From Thiohalobacter thiocyanaticus (GTDB lineage: Bacteria; Pseudomonadota; Gammaproteobacteria; Thiohalobacterales; Thiohalobacteraceae), in NCBI RefSeq assembly GCF_003932505.1, contig NZ_QZMU01000001.1, positions 1,984,001 to 2,048,000 of the forward strand: a stretch of DNA of 64,000 nucleotides, in the 5' to 3' direction. This document shows, piece by piece, positions 41,502-52,286 of this stretch. A program made the position numbers and the translations under genes. Below the pieces are notes generated by a model. That model saw only the letters and a program-made list of their open reading frames with translations, was not told where the DNA came from and did no database searches. Within the stretch, counting starts at the first letter, position 1; every line of letters begins with the position of its first letter.

Positions 41502-41527
41502 GGCATAGGCCTCGTGGATGGTTTTCC

Positions 41528-41597
41528 GTCATTCCGGCGCAGGCCGGAATCCATAAGCCGCAGCGGTTTCTGGATCCCGGCCTGCGCCGGGATGACG
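41528..41597. repeat. Palindromic repeat, CGTCATTCC family, copy 1
   Basis: Inverted arms 41528-41554 and 41571-41597 pair at 25 of 27 bases, both with GGCGCAGGCCGG cores. Between algC and argB; a relative is nested in the MITE at 44369-44525. Confidence 0.85.
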
Positions 41598-41619
41598 AGT
41601 GGATATGTCAGGCTTATGA

Positions 41620-42567
<948 letters not shown>

Positions 42568-42580
42568 CGGTTAAACATAT

Positions 42581-42729
42581 TAAACCGCGAAGGCGAATAA
42601 GGCGCGCGAAGGGAACTGATTTATTAAGACGCAAGTGATGCTCTGAAACAGTTACGGCGCTGCTTCGCGTCCTGTGACGAAGGCTTGGGCATTATGTTTG
42701 CCTTCGTGCGCCTTCTTCGCCTTTGCGGT
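42581..42729. repeat. Paired inverted repeat, GCAAAGGCG family, copy 2
   Basis: Left arm 42581-42616 and right arm 42698-42729 are inverted copies with AACCGCGAAGGCGAATAAGG as core, the same family as 24198-24377. It occupies the argB-DUF4124 gap. Confidence 0.85.
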
Positions 42730-42767
42730 CCAAGGCTTTTGGAGGTGTCTTCAGGGAGCCGCCGTCG

Positions 42768-43448
42768 TTACCGCCGTTGCACCGCCTCCTCGGGCGATTT
42801 GTTCTGCATGGACCTGAGTTCGCGGAAGCGGCGGATATCGGCCTCGAACTGGCGGCGGATGGCCTCCTGCTCCTGCTGTTTGGACTCGATGAAGCGCTCG
42901 TAGCGTTCGATCCGCTCGCGGTTCCCGGCGATGCGCTCGTCCAGATCCCCGGGCACGGCGCGGCCGGCGCGTTCCAGGTTGGCCGCGCGGCGGGTGTCTT
43001 CCTCGATCGCCTGCTCGAGCTTGTCGATCCGGCCCCGGGTGATGCCGATCACGCTTTCGATGGCGGCGATCTTGCCGTCCCGGGTCATGATCATGTCGTC
43101 CTCGGTGGTGAAGGTCGACAGCAGCATGCGGTCATGGGCGCGCTGCCTGGCCTTCTGGCGTTCCTCCTCGCGGCGGATCTCCTCCAGCCGGCGTTCCTCG
43201 GCGATCTGCTCGGGGGTCTTGGCCGCCTCCAGGGTATCCACCTGCACGCCCTGGTCATTGAGCACCTTGCGCTCCTGTTTCGAGTGCTGCGGCGGCACCT
43301 TGTCGCCGTAATGCACATTGCCCTCCTCATCCACCCACTTGTACAGGCGCGCGGATTCGGCCTGCAGCGGCAGCAGCGCGAGCATCAGGGCAAGCAGGAG
43401 CCATCCCGGGATGGAGTGGCCATTGAGGGTCGGTGTGAATCGCTGCAT
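42768..43448 (-). CDS. Exported DUF4124 coiled-coil protein
   Basis: 226 residues. Signal peptide (about 1-33), then the DUF4124 module LYKWVDEEGNVHYGDKVPP (about 35-54). The rest is a long charged coiled coil (about 75-220) with heptad-like Glu/Arg patterns. DUF4124 proteins are periplasmic and of unknown function; this one may be a spacer or scaffold. Divergent from the TSUP gene. Confidence 0.9.
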   Translation of the reverse strand: MQRFTPTLNGHSIPGWLLLALMLALLPLQAESARLYKWVDEEGNVHYGDKVPPQHSKQERKVLNDQGVQVDTLEAAKTPEQIAEERRLEEIRREEERQKARQRAHDRMLLSTFTTEDDMIMTRDGKIAAIESVIGITRGRIDKLEQAIEEDTRRAANLERAGRAVPGDLDERIAGNRERIERYERFIESKQQEQEAIRRQFEADIRRFRELRSMQNKSPEEAVQRR

Positions 43449-43584
43449 GATCGTCGACTACCTTGTATGATGATTTTCGCTGGCGGCCGCATGCGGCCGT
43501 TGTTCCGTCTTCGGGCCGCGATTGGAGCAGACTTCATCCTAGTCGTCCGGATCCCGGTCCGCAATCAGGCTCAAGAGTACCCGG

Positions 43585-44343
43585 GTGGAGTTGGCAGACC
43601 AGATCATCCTGTTCGTGATCGCCCTGATCGCGAATCTCTTTTCCGCCTTCTCCGGCGGCGGCGCCGGCCTGATCCAGCTGCCCGTGCTGATCTTTCTGGG
43701 ACTGCCGTTCGCGATCGCGCTGGCCACGCACAAAGTCGCCAGTGTTGCCCTTGGTATCGGCGCCACGGTAAGGCACTTGAGAGAGGGCGGTCTGGAGCGG
43801 CGCTTCGTGCTGCTGCTGCTGCTGGCCGGCCTGCCGGGCGTGCTGGTCGGGGCCAGCCTGATCCTGCGGGTGGAGGACCGGCTGGCCGAAATCGCTCTGG
43901 GCGCACTCACCATCTCGCTCGGGGTGTATTCCGTTCTCAAGCCCAGGCTGGGGCTGGAGCTGGAGGCACGACACCGGGATACCCGGGGCCATGTGGCGGG
44001 CGGGCTGGGGCTGTTCCTGATCGGGGTGCTGAACGGCTCGCTGACCTCGGGCACGGGCCTGTTCGTCACCCTCTGGCTGATCGGCTGGTTCGGTCTGGAT
44101 TACCGCCGGGCGGTGGCCCTGACCCTGGTGCTGGTCGGGGTGTTCTGGAACGGGGCCGGGGCGCTGACCCTGGGGCTGCTCGGTACCATCCACTGGGCCT
44201 GGCTGCCGGCCCTGATCCTGGGCTCGCTGATCGGCGGTTACCTGGGGGCGCACCTGTCCATCGTCAAGGGTAACCGCTGGATCAAGCGGGTCTATGAAAT
44301 CATCACCATCCTGGTCGGGCTGCAGTTGATCCTGAAGGGATAG
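43585..44343 (+). CDS. TSUP/TauE-SafE family membrane transporter
   Basis: 252 residues from a GTG at 43585. About eight membrane helices. Two family motifs are visible: FSGGGAGLIQLP near residue 22 and the inverted-repeat copy NGSLTSGTGLFVTLWL near 150. The family exports sulfite, sulfoacetate or other sulfur anions. No sulfur-metabolism gene is adjacent, so the substrate is unknown. Confidence 0.92.
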   Translation: MELADQIILFVIALIANLFSAFSGGGAGLIQLPVLIFLGLPFAIALATHKVASVALGIGATVRHLREGGLERRFVLLLLLAGLPGVLVGASLILRVEDRLAEIALGALTISLGVYSVLKPRLGLELEARHRDTRGHVAGGLGLFLIGVLNGSLTSGTGLFVTLWLIGWFGLDYRRAVALTLVLVGVFWNGAGALTLGLLGTIHWAWLPALILGSLIGGYLGAHLSIVKGNRWIKRVYEIITILVGLQLILKG

Positions 44344-44368
44344 TAAGCGAGGCTCAACCTGCGAAACC

Positions 44369-44525
44369 CGCCTCAGACCCGAATGGTACTTACTTTAGCG
44401 CGTCATCCCCGCGAAGGCGGGGATCCAGCGTTCATTTGCTCTTGCCAAGCACTGGATTCCCGCCTTCGCGGGAATGACGGATAGACTGAAATCCGGCTTA
44501 TGTAAGTGCCATTCGCCTCAGACCC
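44369..44525. mobile_element. MITE-like element at the 3' end of pyrE, IS4-type target duplication
   Basis: A 12-base direct repeat CGCCTCAGACCC flanks the element (44369-44380 and 44514-44525), typical of the 10-13-bp duplications of IS4-family insertion. Just inside are inverted termini GAATGGTACTTAC (44381-44393) and GTAAGTGCCATTC (44502-44514), 12 of 13 complementary. The interior is another palindrome with arms 44401-44428 and 44452-44479 of the CGTCATTCC family. The right duplication covers the last pyrE codons and stop. Confidence 0.65.
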
Positions 44526-45159
44526 CGTACTCGGCCCGATAGGCCTCCACGGCGGGCAGGTGTTGCTGCAATTCAGGCTGGTCGCGCAGATAGTCGATGA
44601 GCTGCTCCAGGGCGACGATGCCGATGACGGGTACCCCGTACTCGGCCTCGATCTCCTGGATCGCCGAACGCTCGCCCCGGCCGCGTTCCTGGCGGTCCAG
44701 CGAGATCAGGATGCCGGCCGGTGTGGCACCGGCAGCAGCGATGATGTCGAAGGATTCACGTACCGCGGTGCCGGCGGTGATGACATCATCGACGATCAGC
44801 ACCCGGCCCTGGAGCGGTGCGCCGACCAGGTTGCCGCCCTCGCCGTGATCCTTGGTCTCCTTGCGGTTGAAACACCAGGGCACGTCGCGGCCATGCCGGT
44901 CGGCCAGGGCGATGGCGGTGGCCGCGGCCAGCGGGATGCCCTTGTAGGCCGGTCCGAACAGCAGGTCGAACTCCACACCGGCCGTAACCGCGGCCTCAGC
45001 GTAGAAGCGCCCCAGCCGGGCCAGGAGGCCGCCGGTGTTGAACAGCCCCGCATTGAAGAAATAGGGGCTCCTGCGGCCGGACTTGAGGGTGAATTCGCCG
45101 AATTTGAGAACCTGGTTGTCGATGGCGAAGCGCAGGAAATCGTACTGATAGTCGTGCAT
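44518..45159 (-). CDS. pyrE: Orotate phosphoribosyltransferase
   Basis: 213 residues. PRPP-binding motif [17 protein letters not shown] and the catalytic loop with [11 protein letters not shown] are intact. It makes OMP in pyrimidine synthesis. The start from the ATG at 45159 ([21 protein letters not shown]) is the standard one. It is divergent from the Crc/ExoIII gene, as in Pseudomonas. Confidence 0.97.
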   Translation of the reverse strand: MHDYQYDFLRFAIDNQVLKFGEFTLKSGRRSPYFFNAGLFNTGGLLARLGRFYAEAAVTAGVEFDLLFGPAYKGIPLAAATAIALADRHGRDVPWCFNRKETKDHGEGGNLVGAPLQGRVLIVDDVITAGTAVRESFDIIAAAGATPAGILISLDRQERGRGERSAIQEIEAEYGVPVIGIVALEQLIDYLRDQPELQQHLPAVEAYRAEYGV

Positions 45160-45246
45160 GGGCGTATCCGTGGCTGAATTCACAAACGAGTCCGGTATCA
45201 TACACGCCAGTACTGCAATCGTGCAGGATCGGAACGGGAATCCAGC

Positions 45247-46038
45247 GTGCGAGTCATCACCCTCAATGCCAACGGGATCCGCGCCGCGGCGCGCAAGGGG
45301 CTCTACCCCTGGCTGGCGCGCCAGCGCGCCGATTTCGTCTGTCTGCAGGAGACCCGGGCCCAGGAATATCAGCTCGCCGACCGCTGCTTCCGCCCGCGTC
45401 CCTTCCACTGCTTCTACCACGACGCCGAGAAGAAGGGCTACAGCGGCGTGGCCATCTACAGCCGGCACCGGCCGGACCGGGTGGTGCACGGCCTGGGCTG
45501 GCCCGGGTTCGATGCCGAGGGGCGCTGGCTCGAGGTCCAGGTCGGGCGGCTGAATATCATTTCCCTGTACCTGCCGTCCGGCACCTCGTCGGAGTCGCGC
45601 CAGCAGGTCAAGTTCGAGGTGCTGGAGCGGCTGCTGCCCTATCTCAAAAGCCTGCGCCGCAAGCGCCGCGAGTACATCATCTGCGGCGACTGGAACATGG
45701 CCCACAAGCCCATCGACCTGAAGAACTGGCGCAGCAACCAGAAGAATTCCGGCTTTCTGCCGGAGGAACGCGCCTGGCTGGACCGGCTGTTTGACGAGGC
45801 CGGTTACGTCGACGGCCACCGCGTCGCCGATCCCCGGCCCGAGGTCTACACCTGGTGGTCGAACCGCGGCCGGGCCTGGGAGAAGAACGTCGGCTGGCGC
45901 ATCGACTACCAGATCATCACGCCCGGGCTGCGCGAGCGGGTGCGGCGGGCCCGGGTCTACACCGCCCGGCGCTTCTCCGATCATGCCCCGCTGATCATGG
46001 ACTACGACTGGCCGCTGCCGGACGGACGGGGATGCTGA
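45247..46038 (+). CDS. Crc/exodeoxyribonuclease III family protein with intact nuclease residues
   Basis: 263 residues from a GTG at 45247. The endonuclease/exonuclease/phosphatase fold is clear. Catalytic residues look intact: NANG, LQET (Glu), GDWN (Asp-x-Asn), WRIDYQ (Asp) and SDHAPL (Asp-His). Position (divergent from pyrE) and blocks such as [11 protein letters not shown] and [10 protein letters not shown] match Pseudomonas Crc. There, catalytic positions are altered (GSLY, LQDT, SQHAP) and Crc is a translational co-repressor with Hfq. Here it probably retains AP endonuclease/exonuclease activity. Confidence 0.92.
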   Translation: MRVITLNANGIRAAARKGLYPWLARQRADFVCLQETRAQEYQLADRCFRPRPFHCFYHDAEKKGYSGVAIYSRHRPDRVVHGLGWPGFDAEGRWLEVQVGRLNIISLYLPSGTSSESRQQVKFEVLERLLPYLKSLRRKRREYIICGDWNMAHKPIDLKNWRSNQKNSGFLPEERAWLDRLFDEAGYVDGHRVADPRPEVYTWWSNRGRAWEKNVGWRIDYQIITPGLRERVRRARVYTARRFSDHAPLIMDYDWPLPDGRGC

Positions 46039-46703
46039 GCGAGGCGAACTTCATCGCGGCCTTCCTGGTCGGCCTGCTCGGCGGTGTGCACTGTGTCGGC
46101 ATGTGCGGTGGCATCGTCGGCGCGTTGAGCTTCGGCCTGCCCGAAGCCACCCGCCAGCGGCCACTGGCGCAGCTGCCCTACCTGGTGGCCTACAACGGCG
46201 GGCGCATCGGCAGTTATGTTATGGCCGGTGCGGCCATGGGCGGGATCAGCGCCCTGGCCATGCATCTGCTGGATGTGCGTCAGGCACAGCTGGTGCTGCA
46301 GCTGTTCGCCGGGGGCTTCCTGATCCTGATGGGGCTGTACCTGGCCGGCTGGTGGCTGGGGCTGGCGCGGGTCGAGGGCCTGGGCGCGCGCCTGTGGCGG
46401 CATATCGAGCCGCTGGGACGGCGGCTGTTGCCGGTCAGCACGCCCGCGCATGCCTTCGTGCTCGGGCTTATCTGGGGCTGGCTGCCCTGTGGCCTGGTCT
46501 ACAGCGTGCTGATCTGGACCCTGTCGGCCGGCAGTGCCGGACAGGGCGCGCTGCTGATGCTCGGTTTCGGGCTGGGCACCCTGCCCAACCTGCTGCTGAT
46601 GGGCGTGATCGCGGCGCGCATGAGCGGTCAGTGGATGGAGCCGGAGCCTGGGTTCAGGCGGGCGGCGCGGGGGCGATCGATGAATCGGCAGCGGCGGGCG
46701 TGA
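46032..46703 (+). CDS. SafE-like membrane protein, probably C-terminally truncated
   Basis: 223 residues from the ATG at 46032, overlapping the Crc-like gene by 7 bp. Five or six membrane helices; family motifs are [16 protein letters not shown] (about 15-30) and [13 protein letters not shown] (about 147-159), the conserved Cys region of copper-handling relatives near ccoGHIS. After [17 protein letters not shown], the usual last helix is missing and the protein ends in a basic tail. It is therefore probably truncated by the junction that begins here. Confidence 0.8.
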   Translation: MLSEANFIAAFLVGLLGGVHCVGMCGGIVGALSFGLPEATRQRPLAQLPYLVAYNGGRIGSYVMAGAAMGGISALAMHLLDVRQAQLVLQLFAGGFLILMGLYLAGWWLGLARVEGLGARLWRHIEPLGRRLLPVSTPAHAFVLGLIWGWLPCGLVYSVLIWTLSAGSAGQGALLMLGFGLGTLPNLLLMGVIAARMSGQWMEPEPGFRRAARGRSMNRQRRA

Positions 46704-47515
46704 TGGTGTTGGGCGGCGCTGACACAGTTCGCCTGAAAGGAGCAGTGCGGTGCGCAGGTCAGGCTTCGCTTCGCTCACCCGAACCTACTGCATGCCGGCG
46801 GTGCTCAGTTCGTGGAAGAACTGCTTGGGGCGAATGCGCACCGCAGAGCGGTTCGCTCTGCGCCGTCGGCGTGAACTGTGATATCGAAGTTCATGCGGCT
46901 GCTCGTGGCGACCGCGATTCGTCGATGTAGTTAGATGGCGTCGGCATCGCGACCTCGCAGAAGCGGCGGATTCCGGTGCTGGCTTGCCGGTCAGGCTGAT
47001 GGATCATGCCGCGACCTCGCGGCCGTGGGTTTGCCGCGGGCGACCGTCACGCCTTCTCGGCAGCACCACCACGTTGAGCATGGCCGAGCGGTTCTATGGA
47101 ACGGTGATATTGTTTTCACCGGCCAGCCATGGGGCGGGGATCATGCCGTGGGCAGCGGCTTGTAGTGGGCAGCGACATAGTCACCGAATCCTGGATGTTC
47201 CTTCGGCTCGCGTGCGGCGGGCGTGGTCACAACAGGGCGAGGCGAACATGGAAGCGGTGGTGACGTGAAAGCATCGGGCGCGATGGACGGCCTCCTTTTG
47301 AAGGATCTTGTCCGGTGAAGGGCGTACGAATGGGCCGGAAAAAATGCCGCTATCAGACCGTGATCTGACGACCGTGATGCGGGGCGGTGCTGTCGGGTCG
47401 CGTTCAGGCAGCCGGAACCGCAATCCGGGCGCTGGCGCGTTGAATCGGCCCGGCCACGGCGGGGCCGGCGGCGGTCGGAGGCACCTCGCGCAAAACCGTT
47501 CGCAGGACTGCAGAT
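46704..47515. other. Gene-poor junction region without a recognisable gene
   Basis: About 800 bp in which no frame carries a convincing family. Both flanking genes (SafE-like, dynamin-like) lose their C-termini at its borders. It contains repeat-like bits (AGGCTTCGCTTCGCTCACC at about 46760, a GCAGAGCG/CGCTCTGC hairpin near 46840), and short minus-strand frames only. It may be a remnant of an inserted or rearranged element. Confidence 0.5.
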
Positions 47516-49400
47516 CGTCCCCAGGGTGGCCTGCTCGGCCTCCAGTTCCTTGATCCTGGCTTCCAGGGTGTCGCGCGATTCGTTGATCCGGCGCAGCGTC
47601 TCCAGGCGTTTCTCCATCACCCGCTTGTGATCCTTGATCTGCTGCACCAGCGGATTCATGACTTCCTTCAACAGGGCGTTGGCCTCCTGGTTGGCGCGGA
47701 AGAAGATGCTGCGCGCCTGGCCCTGTGACCAGCGAGACGAAGAACTTCTTGATGACAAAGCTCTGCTCGGTCATGGCCACTGAAGGGCTGTTGCGGAATG
47801 CCTCGGCCTCCTTGAGCAGGTTGTGGAAATCCATGTTGAACTGATCGACCGAGAACACCTTGGGCGTCATCGCCGGCAGGCCGTGCTCCTCGTGGAACTT
47901 GCGATAGGTCGAACGGATCAGGTTGCGGGTCTGCTCGGCCGAGTGCGCGACCTGGTCCATGGTGTCGCGCGCCCCCTCGAAGAAGCCTCCATGCCGCGCT
48001 TGAGCCCGGCCGTGGTCCAGGCGCCGGTCATCTCCTTGCGGGTCTTGTCGATCAGGCGGTCGAAGGATTCCAGGCTGAGCGCGTCCAGCATCTCCTTGGC
48101 CTGGCTCTGCAGTACCCGGCGGCTGGACTGGAAGCTTTCCACGTTGCGCATGTAGGCCGACTGCTCCTCGCGCGATTTCTGCATCAGATGCTGGATCACA
48201 TCAGTATTCTTGCCGCGCAGCGAACCCAGGTTCTCCAATTCCTTGCGGGTCTGGGCCAGCCGGCCGCTGAGGATGTCGTGCATCTCGTTCTGCAGCCCGC
48301 CGATCTCGTGCAGGATGTGATCGCGCAGCACGTTGAGCTTGTTGGGCAGCACCTCGGTTGGACAGAAAGCCCTCCAGCTCGGGCAGCCGGCTGCGTGCGA
48401 GCAGTTCCTCGTCATCGCGGATCTTGCCCGCCAGGCCCTTCAGCGCCGACAGCGGAAAGACCTGCTCCTCGTCCACGTGCAGCAGCTCGGCGGCCTTGCG
48501 GCGCTGGGTGTCGATGGTCTGGCCGACGCTGGCGTCGTCCTTGAGGTCATCCCACAGGGTGTCGATCTTGTTCAGCGCCACCACCAGGTGCTTGTTGTGC
48601 TGGCTGCCCAGCGGATGGACATGATGCTCCCACATCTCCAGATCGGAACGGGTCACACCGGTGTCGGCGGCGAGCACGAACAACACGGCCTGGGCCGAGG
48701 GCAGCATGCTCACGGTCAGCTCCGGCTCGTTGCCCAGGGCGTTCAGACCCGGGGTGTCGAGGATGACCAGGCCCTGCTTGAGCAGCGGATGCGGGAAGCT
48801 GATCAGCGCATGACGCCACATCGGGATCTCGACCTGCTCGGGGTATTCCCCGGTCTTCTGGAAGCGGCTGTCCTGGCTCTCGTCGTACAGGCCCAGCTCG
48901 CGCGCCGTTTCCAGTTTGACCGTCTTGGTGCGGATGACCTCGCGGAAGGTGTCGCTCATCTGTTCGGGCGAGTCGGTGTTCAGGGGCAGGGTCACCCAGT
49001 GTTCGGGGGCATTCTTGTAATCGGCGATGGAGCGGTCCTCGCGCCGGGTCTCGATCGGCAGCAGACGCAGATAGGCCGAATCGGCCCTGTGGTCATAGAA
49101 CAGCTCGCTCGGGCACATGGTGGTGCGACCGGCGTCCGAGGGCAGCAGCCGGCAGCCGTAACCGGCAAAGAAGATGGCGTTGATCAGCTCGGTCTTGCCA
49201 CGCGAGAACTCGGCCACGAAGGCGAGGTTCAGCCGGTCCTGGCGCAATGCATCCATGGTTTCGTAGATGCGCAGGTCGGTCTCGCCCTCGTCCATTTCGT
49301 GTTCGTCGAGCCATTTCTGGAAGGCCTGCAGGGTGTCGAGCACCTCGGTTTTCCAGTTGGCGTAGGCTTCCAGCCGCTGACTGAACGCGTCGTTTTGCAT
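47516..49400 (-). pseudogene. Dynamin-like GTPase gene broken by three frameshifts
   Basis: Start MQNDAFSQRLEAYANWKTE at 49400. The GTPase core is intact in the first part: EFSRGKTELINAIF (P-loop with Arg-Gly-Lys), DTPGLNALG (G3), NKID (G4). Then three one-base shifts near 48358, 47988 and 47733 break the frame. The reconstructed protein has a long helical stalk with coiled coils (FFEGARDTMDQV, QARSIFF, LEARIKELEAEQ) and would exceed 620 residues. Bacterial dynamin-like proteins remodel membranes. The final C-terminus is missing at the junction region. Confidence 0.85.
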
Positions 49401-49556
49401 TGTGTGTTTTCCTCCAGACAGAACCGGTCGGCCGTGCCGGCGGCGCGACTCCCTTGTCAGGGCTTTCGACCGGGACGGGGGAATCTTGAGACGCAATACA
49501 GAGGCTTAGGCGCCGGCGCGCGGGCCGGGGCTCAGGATGTGACTGCTGTCACGCCC

Positions 49557-49850
49557 TCAGGGGGAAGGGATTTCCGGCGGCAGGCGGGCCGGGCGGTGGA
49601 TGCGCAGGCGCTTGTCGCGGCCGCTCTCGCCCCGCAGCAGGGTGATATCGCGGGGCGCGACGCCGAACAGATTGGACAGGAATTTGATCAGGTTACGGTT
49701 GGCCCTGCCCTCCACCGGCGGGGCCTTGATCCGCACCTTGAGCCGACCGCCGTGCTCGCCGGACAGTTCCTCGCGGCGGGCGCCGGGCTGGACATGCAGC
49801 TCCAGGATCAGATCCTTGCCGTCCCAGCGGTACCAGGCAGGTTCAGTCAT
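49557..49850 (-). CDS. yggU: DUF167 family protein (YggU)
   Basis: 97 residues. Conserved pattern LHVQPGARREEL, then RLKVRIKAPPVEGRANRNLIKFLS. A small cytosolic alpha/beta protein of unknown function, normally clustered with yggT and proC as here. Confidence 0.94.
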   Translation of the reverse strand: MTEPAWYRWDGKDLILELHVQPGARREELSGEHGGRLKVRIKAPPVEGRANRNLIKFLSNLFGVAPRDITLLRGESGRDKRLRIHRPARLPPEIPSP

Positions 49851-49859
49851 CCCAGGTAC

Positions 49860-50436
49860 TCAGGCCAGCAGCAGCCCGGTGAGCAGGCCCAGCACCAGCC
49901 GGCGGGCGACCTCCAGGATGAGGATGGCGAACAGGGGGCTGAGATCGATGCCCGAGATGGGCGGGATCAGGCCGCGCAGCGGCCGCAGCACCGGTTCGGT
50001 GAGGGAATACAGGATGGCGAGCGCCGGGTTGTAGCCGCCCGGATTGACCCAGCTGAGGATGGCCTGGATCAGGATGGCGAAGATGAACACCGAAAAGCCC
50101 AGCGACACCACACCAGCTCCAGCAGGCTGTGCGCCAGCAGGGGATAGGGCTGCACCGGCCGGCCCGAGACCAGCATCACCAGCGCCACGCCCAGGATCTG
50201 CACGACAAGCATGACCACCACAGTGGCGGTGTCCAGGCGCCCGAGCGGCGGCAGGATGCGCCGCAGCGGAATGACCGCCGGATTGGTCACCTTGACGATG
50301 AACTGGCTCAACGGGTTGTAGAAATCCGCCCGCAGCCAGCCCAGTAGCAGGCGCAGCATCAGTACCAGTACATACAGCCACCCAGCACCTGGATGACGAA
50401 GCCCAGGGTATCGCCCAGCAGATTGCCGCCGTTCAT
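49860..50436 (-). pseudogene. yggT: YggT family membrane protein broken by two frameshifts
   Basis: The natural start is MNGGNLLGDTLGFVIQ (ATG at 50436). One base is lost near 50381 and another shift occurs near 50113. Reading across, an intact YggT of about 190 residues appears, with paired motifs FYNPLSQFIVKVTNPAVIPLRR and NPALAILYSLTEPVLRPLRG, and four or five helices. YggT proteins are linked to envelope and osmotic functions. As it stands the gene is disrupted; the neighbouring algC and dynamin genes show similar errors. Confidence 0.85.
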
Positions 50437-51263
50437 GCGTCCGCTCCCAGTTGTTCGGCCAGCTCGCGCGAGCGCGCCTGTGCGGCCTGCATCGCCCGGG
50501 CGATGAGCTGGCGCAGGCCGCCGTCCTCCAGCGCCGCCAGCGCCCGTTCGGTGGTGCCGCCGGGGGAGGTGACCCGCTCGCGCAGCCGCGCCGGGGCATC
50601 CTCGGATTCCAGTGCCATCTTCGCCGCCCCGAAGGCCGTCTGCAGCGCCAGCAGGCGGGCGGTGTCCTCCGCCAGACCCAGCTCGGCGCCGGCCTGCTGC
50701 ATGGCCTCGATCATCAGGAAGAAATAGGCCGGCCCGCTGCCGGACAGGGCGGTGACGGCGTCCATCTGGGCCTCGTCCTCGACCCACAGGGTCAGGCCGA
50801 CGGCGCGCAGGATCGACTCGGCCAGGTTGCGCTGGGCGTCGTTGACCGCGGCCGTGGCGTACAGCGCGGTGGCCCCGCTCTGCACCAGGGCCGGGGTGTT
50901 GGGCATGCAGCGTACCAGCGGGCGGTTGCCGCCCAGCCAGCGGTCCAGATCACTGGCCCGGATGCCCGCGGCCACCGAGATGACCAACGGGTTGGCCGCG
51001 TCCAGGTGGGGGGCGATATCCCGGGCCAGCGCGGCCAGTCCCTGCGGCTTGACCGCCAGGATCAGCACATGGGCGCCGGCCACCGCCTCGGCATTGTCGG
51101 CGAACACCTCGATGCCGAAGCGACGGGCGACCGCCTGGCGCTGACCGGCATCCGGGTCGCTGGCACGGATCCGCCCGGCCGGGAAGCCGTCGGCCAGCAG
51201 CCCGCCGATCAGGCTGCGGGCCATGTTGCCGGCGCCGATGAAGCAGAGCTGGGATTCATTCAT
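50433..51263 (-). CDS. proC: Pyrroline-5-carboxylate reductase
   Basis: 276 residues. NAD(P) motif FIGAGNMARSLIGGLL at the N-terminus. RCMPNTPALVQSG and the C-terminal SGSGPAYFFLMIEAM and TSPGGTTERALA blocks are standard. It performs the last step of proline synthesis. Its end overlaps the yggT start. Confidence 0.97.
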   Translation of the reverse strand: MNESQLCFIGAGNMARSLIGGLLADGFPAGRIRASDPDAGQRQAVARRFGIEVFADNAEAVAGAHVLILAVKPQGLAALARDIAPHLDAANPLVISVAAGIRASDLDRWLGGNRPLVRCMPNTPALVQSGATALYATAAVNDAQRNLAESILRAVGLTLWVEDEAQMDAVTALSGSGPAYFFLMIEAMQQAGAELGLAEDTARLLALQTAFGAAKMALESEDAPARLRERVTSPGGTTERALAALEDGGLRQLIARAMQAAQARSRELAEQLGADA

Positions 51264-51311
51264 AACGCGGGCCTGTTGTTGTTGCTCTGGCAGTCTGCAT
51301 TGTCGCCGCTT

Positions 51312-51379
51312 ATTAACCCGGCGATCAACAATGCCGTGTTCAGCCGCTGTGCGTGTGCAGTGTTGGTCGCCGGGTTAAT
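51312..51379. repeat. Inverted repeat between proC and yggS
   Basis: Arms 51312-51330 (ATTAACCCGGCGATCAACA) and 51361-51379 pair at 18 of 19 bases around a 30-base loop. Its U-tract is poor, so it looks like a repeat rather than a classic terminator. Confidence 0.75.
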
Positions 51380-51405
51380 TATGGCTGTCAACAAGGTGCC
51401 TGGGA

Positions 51406-52122
51406 TCAGTCCGCCGCCGGCGCGGCCGCGCGCTGGCCGAACAGGGCCGTGCCCACCCGCACCAGGGTGCCGCCCTCGGCGATGGCTGCCTCCAGGTCGT
51501 TGCTCATGCCCATGGACAGGGTGTCCAGGTCATGGCCGGCCGTGACGAGGCTGTCGTAAAGGTCGCGCAGCCGGGCGAAGGCCCGGCGCTGCTCGCCGAA
51601 CTGAATGGTCGGGGCGGGAATCGCCATCAGACCGCGCAGGCGCAGCTGCGGCAGCCCGGTCACGGCAGCGGCCAGCCCGGGCAGGTCAGCGGGATCGGTG
51701 CCGGACTTGCTGGCCTCACCACTGATATTGACCTGCAGGCAGACATTGAGCGGCGGCAGTTCGGCCGGACGCTGCTCGGCCAGTCGCTGGGCGACCTTGA
51801 GCCGGTCCAGGCTCTGGACCCAGGCGAAGCGCTCGGCGATGCGCCGGGTCTTGTTCGACTGCATGGGCCCGATGAAATGCCACTCCAGATTCAGACCGGA
51901 CAGCATATCCAGCTTGTCCAGCGCCTCCTTGAGGTAGGATTCGCCGAAGGCGCTCTGACCGCAACCGGCCAGGGTCTGGATGTCATCGGCGGGAAACTGC
52001 TTGGATACCGCCAGCAGCCGCACGCAGTCGCGGCCGCGCCCGTACTGGTCGCACCATTCACTGATGCGCTCGAGCAGTTCCTGCCGGCGCTGGCACAGTT
52101 GCTGGTCGCGTGGGAGCGTCAC
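51406..52122 (-). CDS. yggS: PLP homeostasis protein YggS
   Basis: 238 residues from a GTG at 52122, chosen because GGAGGGCG stands just upstream. PLP Lys in LLAVSKQFP, HFIGPMQSNK and the C-terminal LSMGMSNDLEAAI are typical of the YggS/ALR-N family. It keeps free vitamin B6 in balance and is usually beside proC and pilT. Divergent from pilT. Confidence 0.95.
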   Translation of the reverse strand: MTLPRDQQLCQRRQELLERISEWCDQYGRGRDCVRLLAVSKQFPADDIQTLAGCGQSAFGESYLKEALDKLDMLSGLNLEWHFIGPMQSNKTRRIAERFAWVQSLDRLKVAQRLAEQRPAELPPLNVCLQVNISGEASKSGTDPADLPGLAAAVTGLPQLRLRGLMAIPAPTIQFGEQRRAFARLRDLYDSLVTAGHDLDTLSMGMSNDLEAAIAEGGTLVRVGTALFGQRAAAPAAD

Positions 52123-52286
52123 ACCGCCCTCCGATCCGGAATACTGCGCCTTACTATACCCCGGGCGGCCCCGCGGCTGCCACGTGTGTCCGCGCTCCGG
52201 GCGGATTTCCCTTGATAAAGCCTTCCGGTAAAGTGTCGATAACAACCTAGTCTAGGACCGAGAACAACCGCTGTCAGGGGAAACGA

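Noticed and set aside
42571..42767. Promoter or riboswitch upstream of DUF4124
   Set aside because: The gap is downstream of both argB and the DUF4124 gene (convergent) and consists of repeat arms.
46032..46703. SafE C-terminus restored by a frameshift
   Set aside because: Neither alternative frame gives a hydrophobic helix resembling the missing segment.
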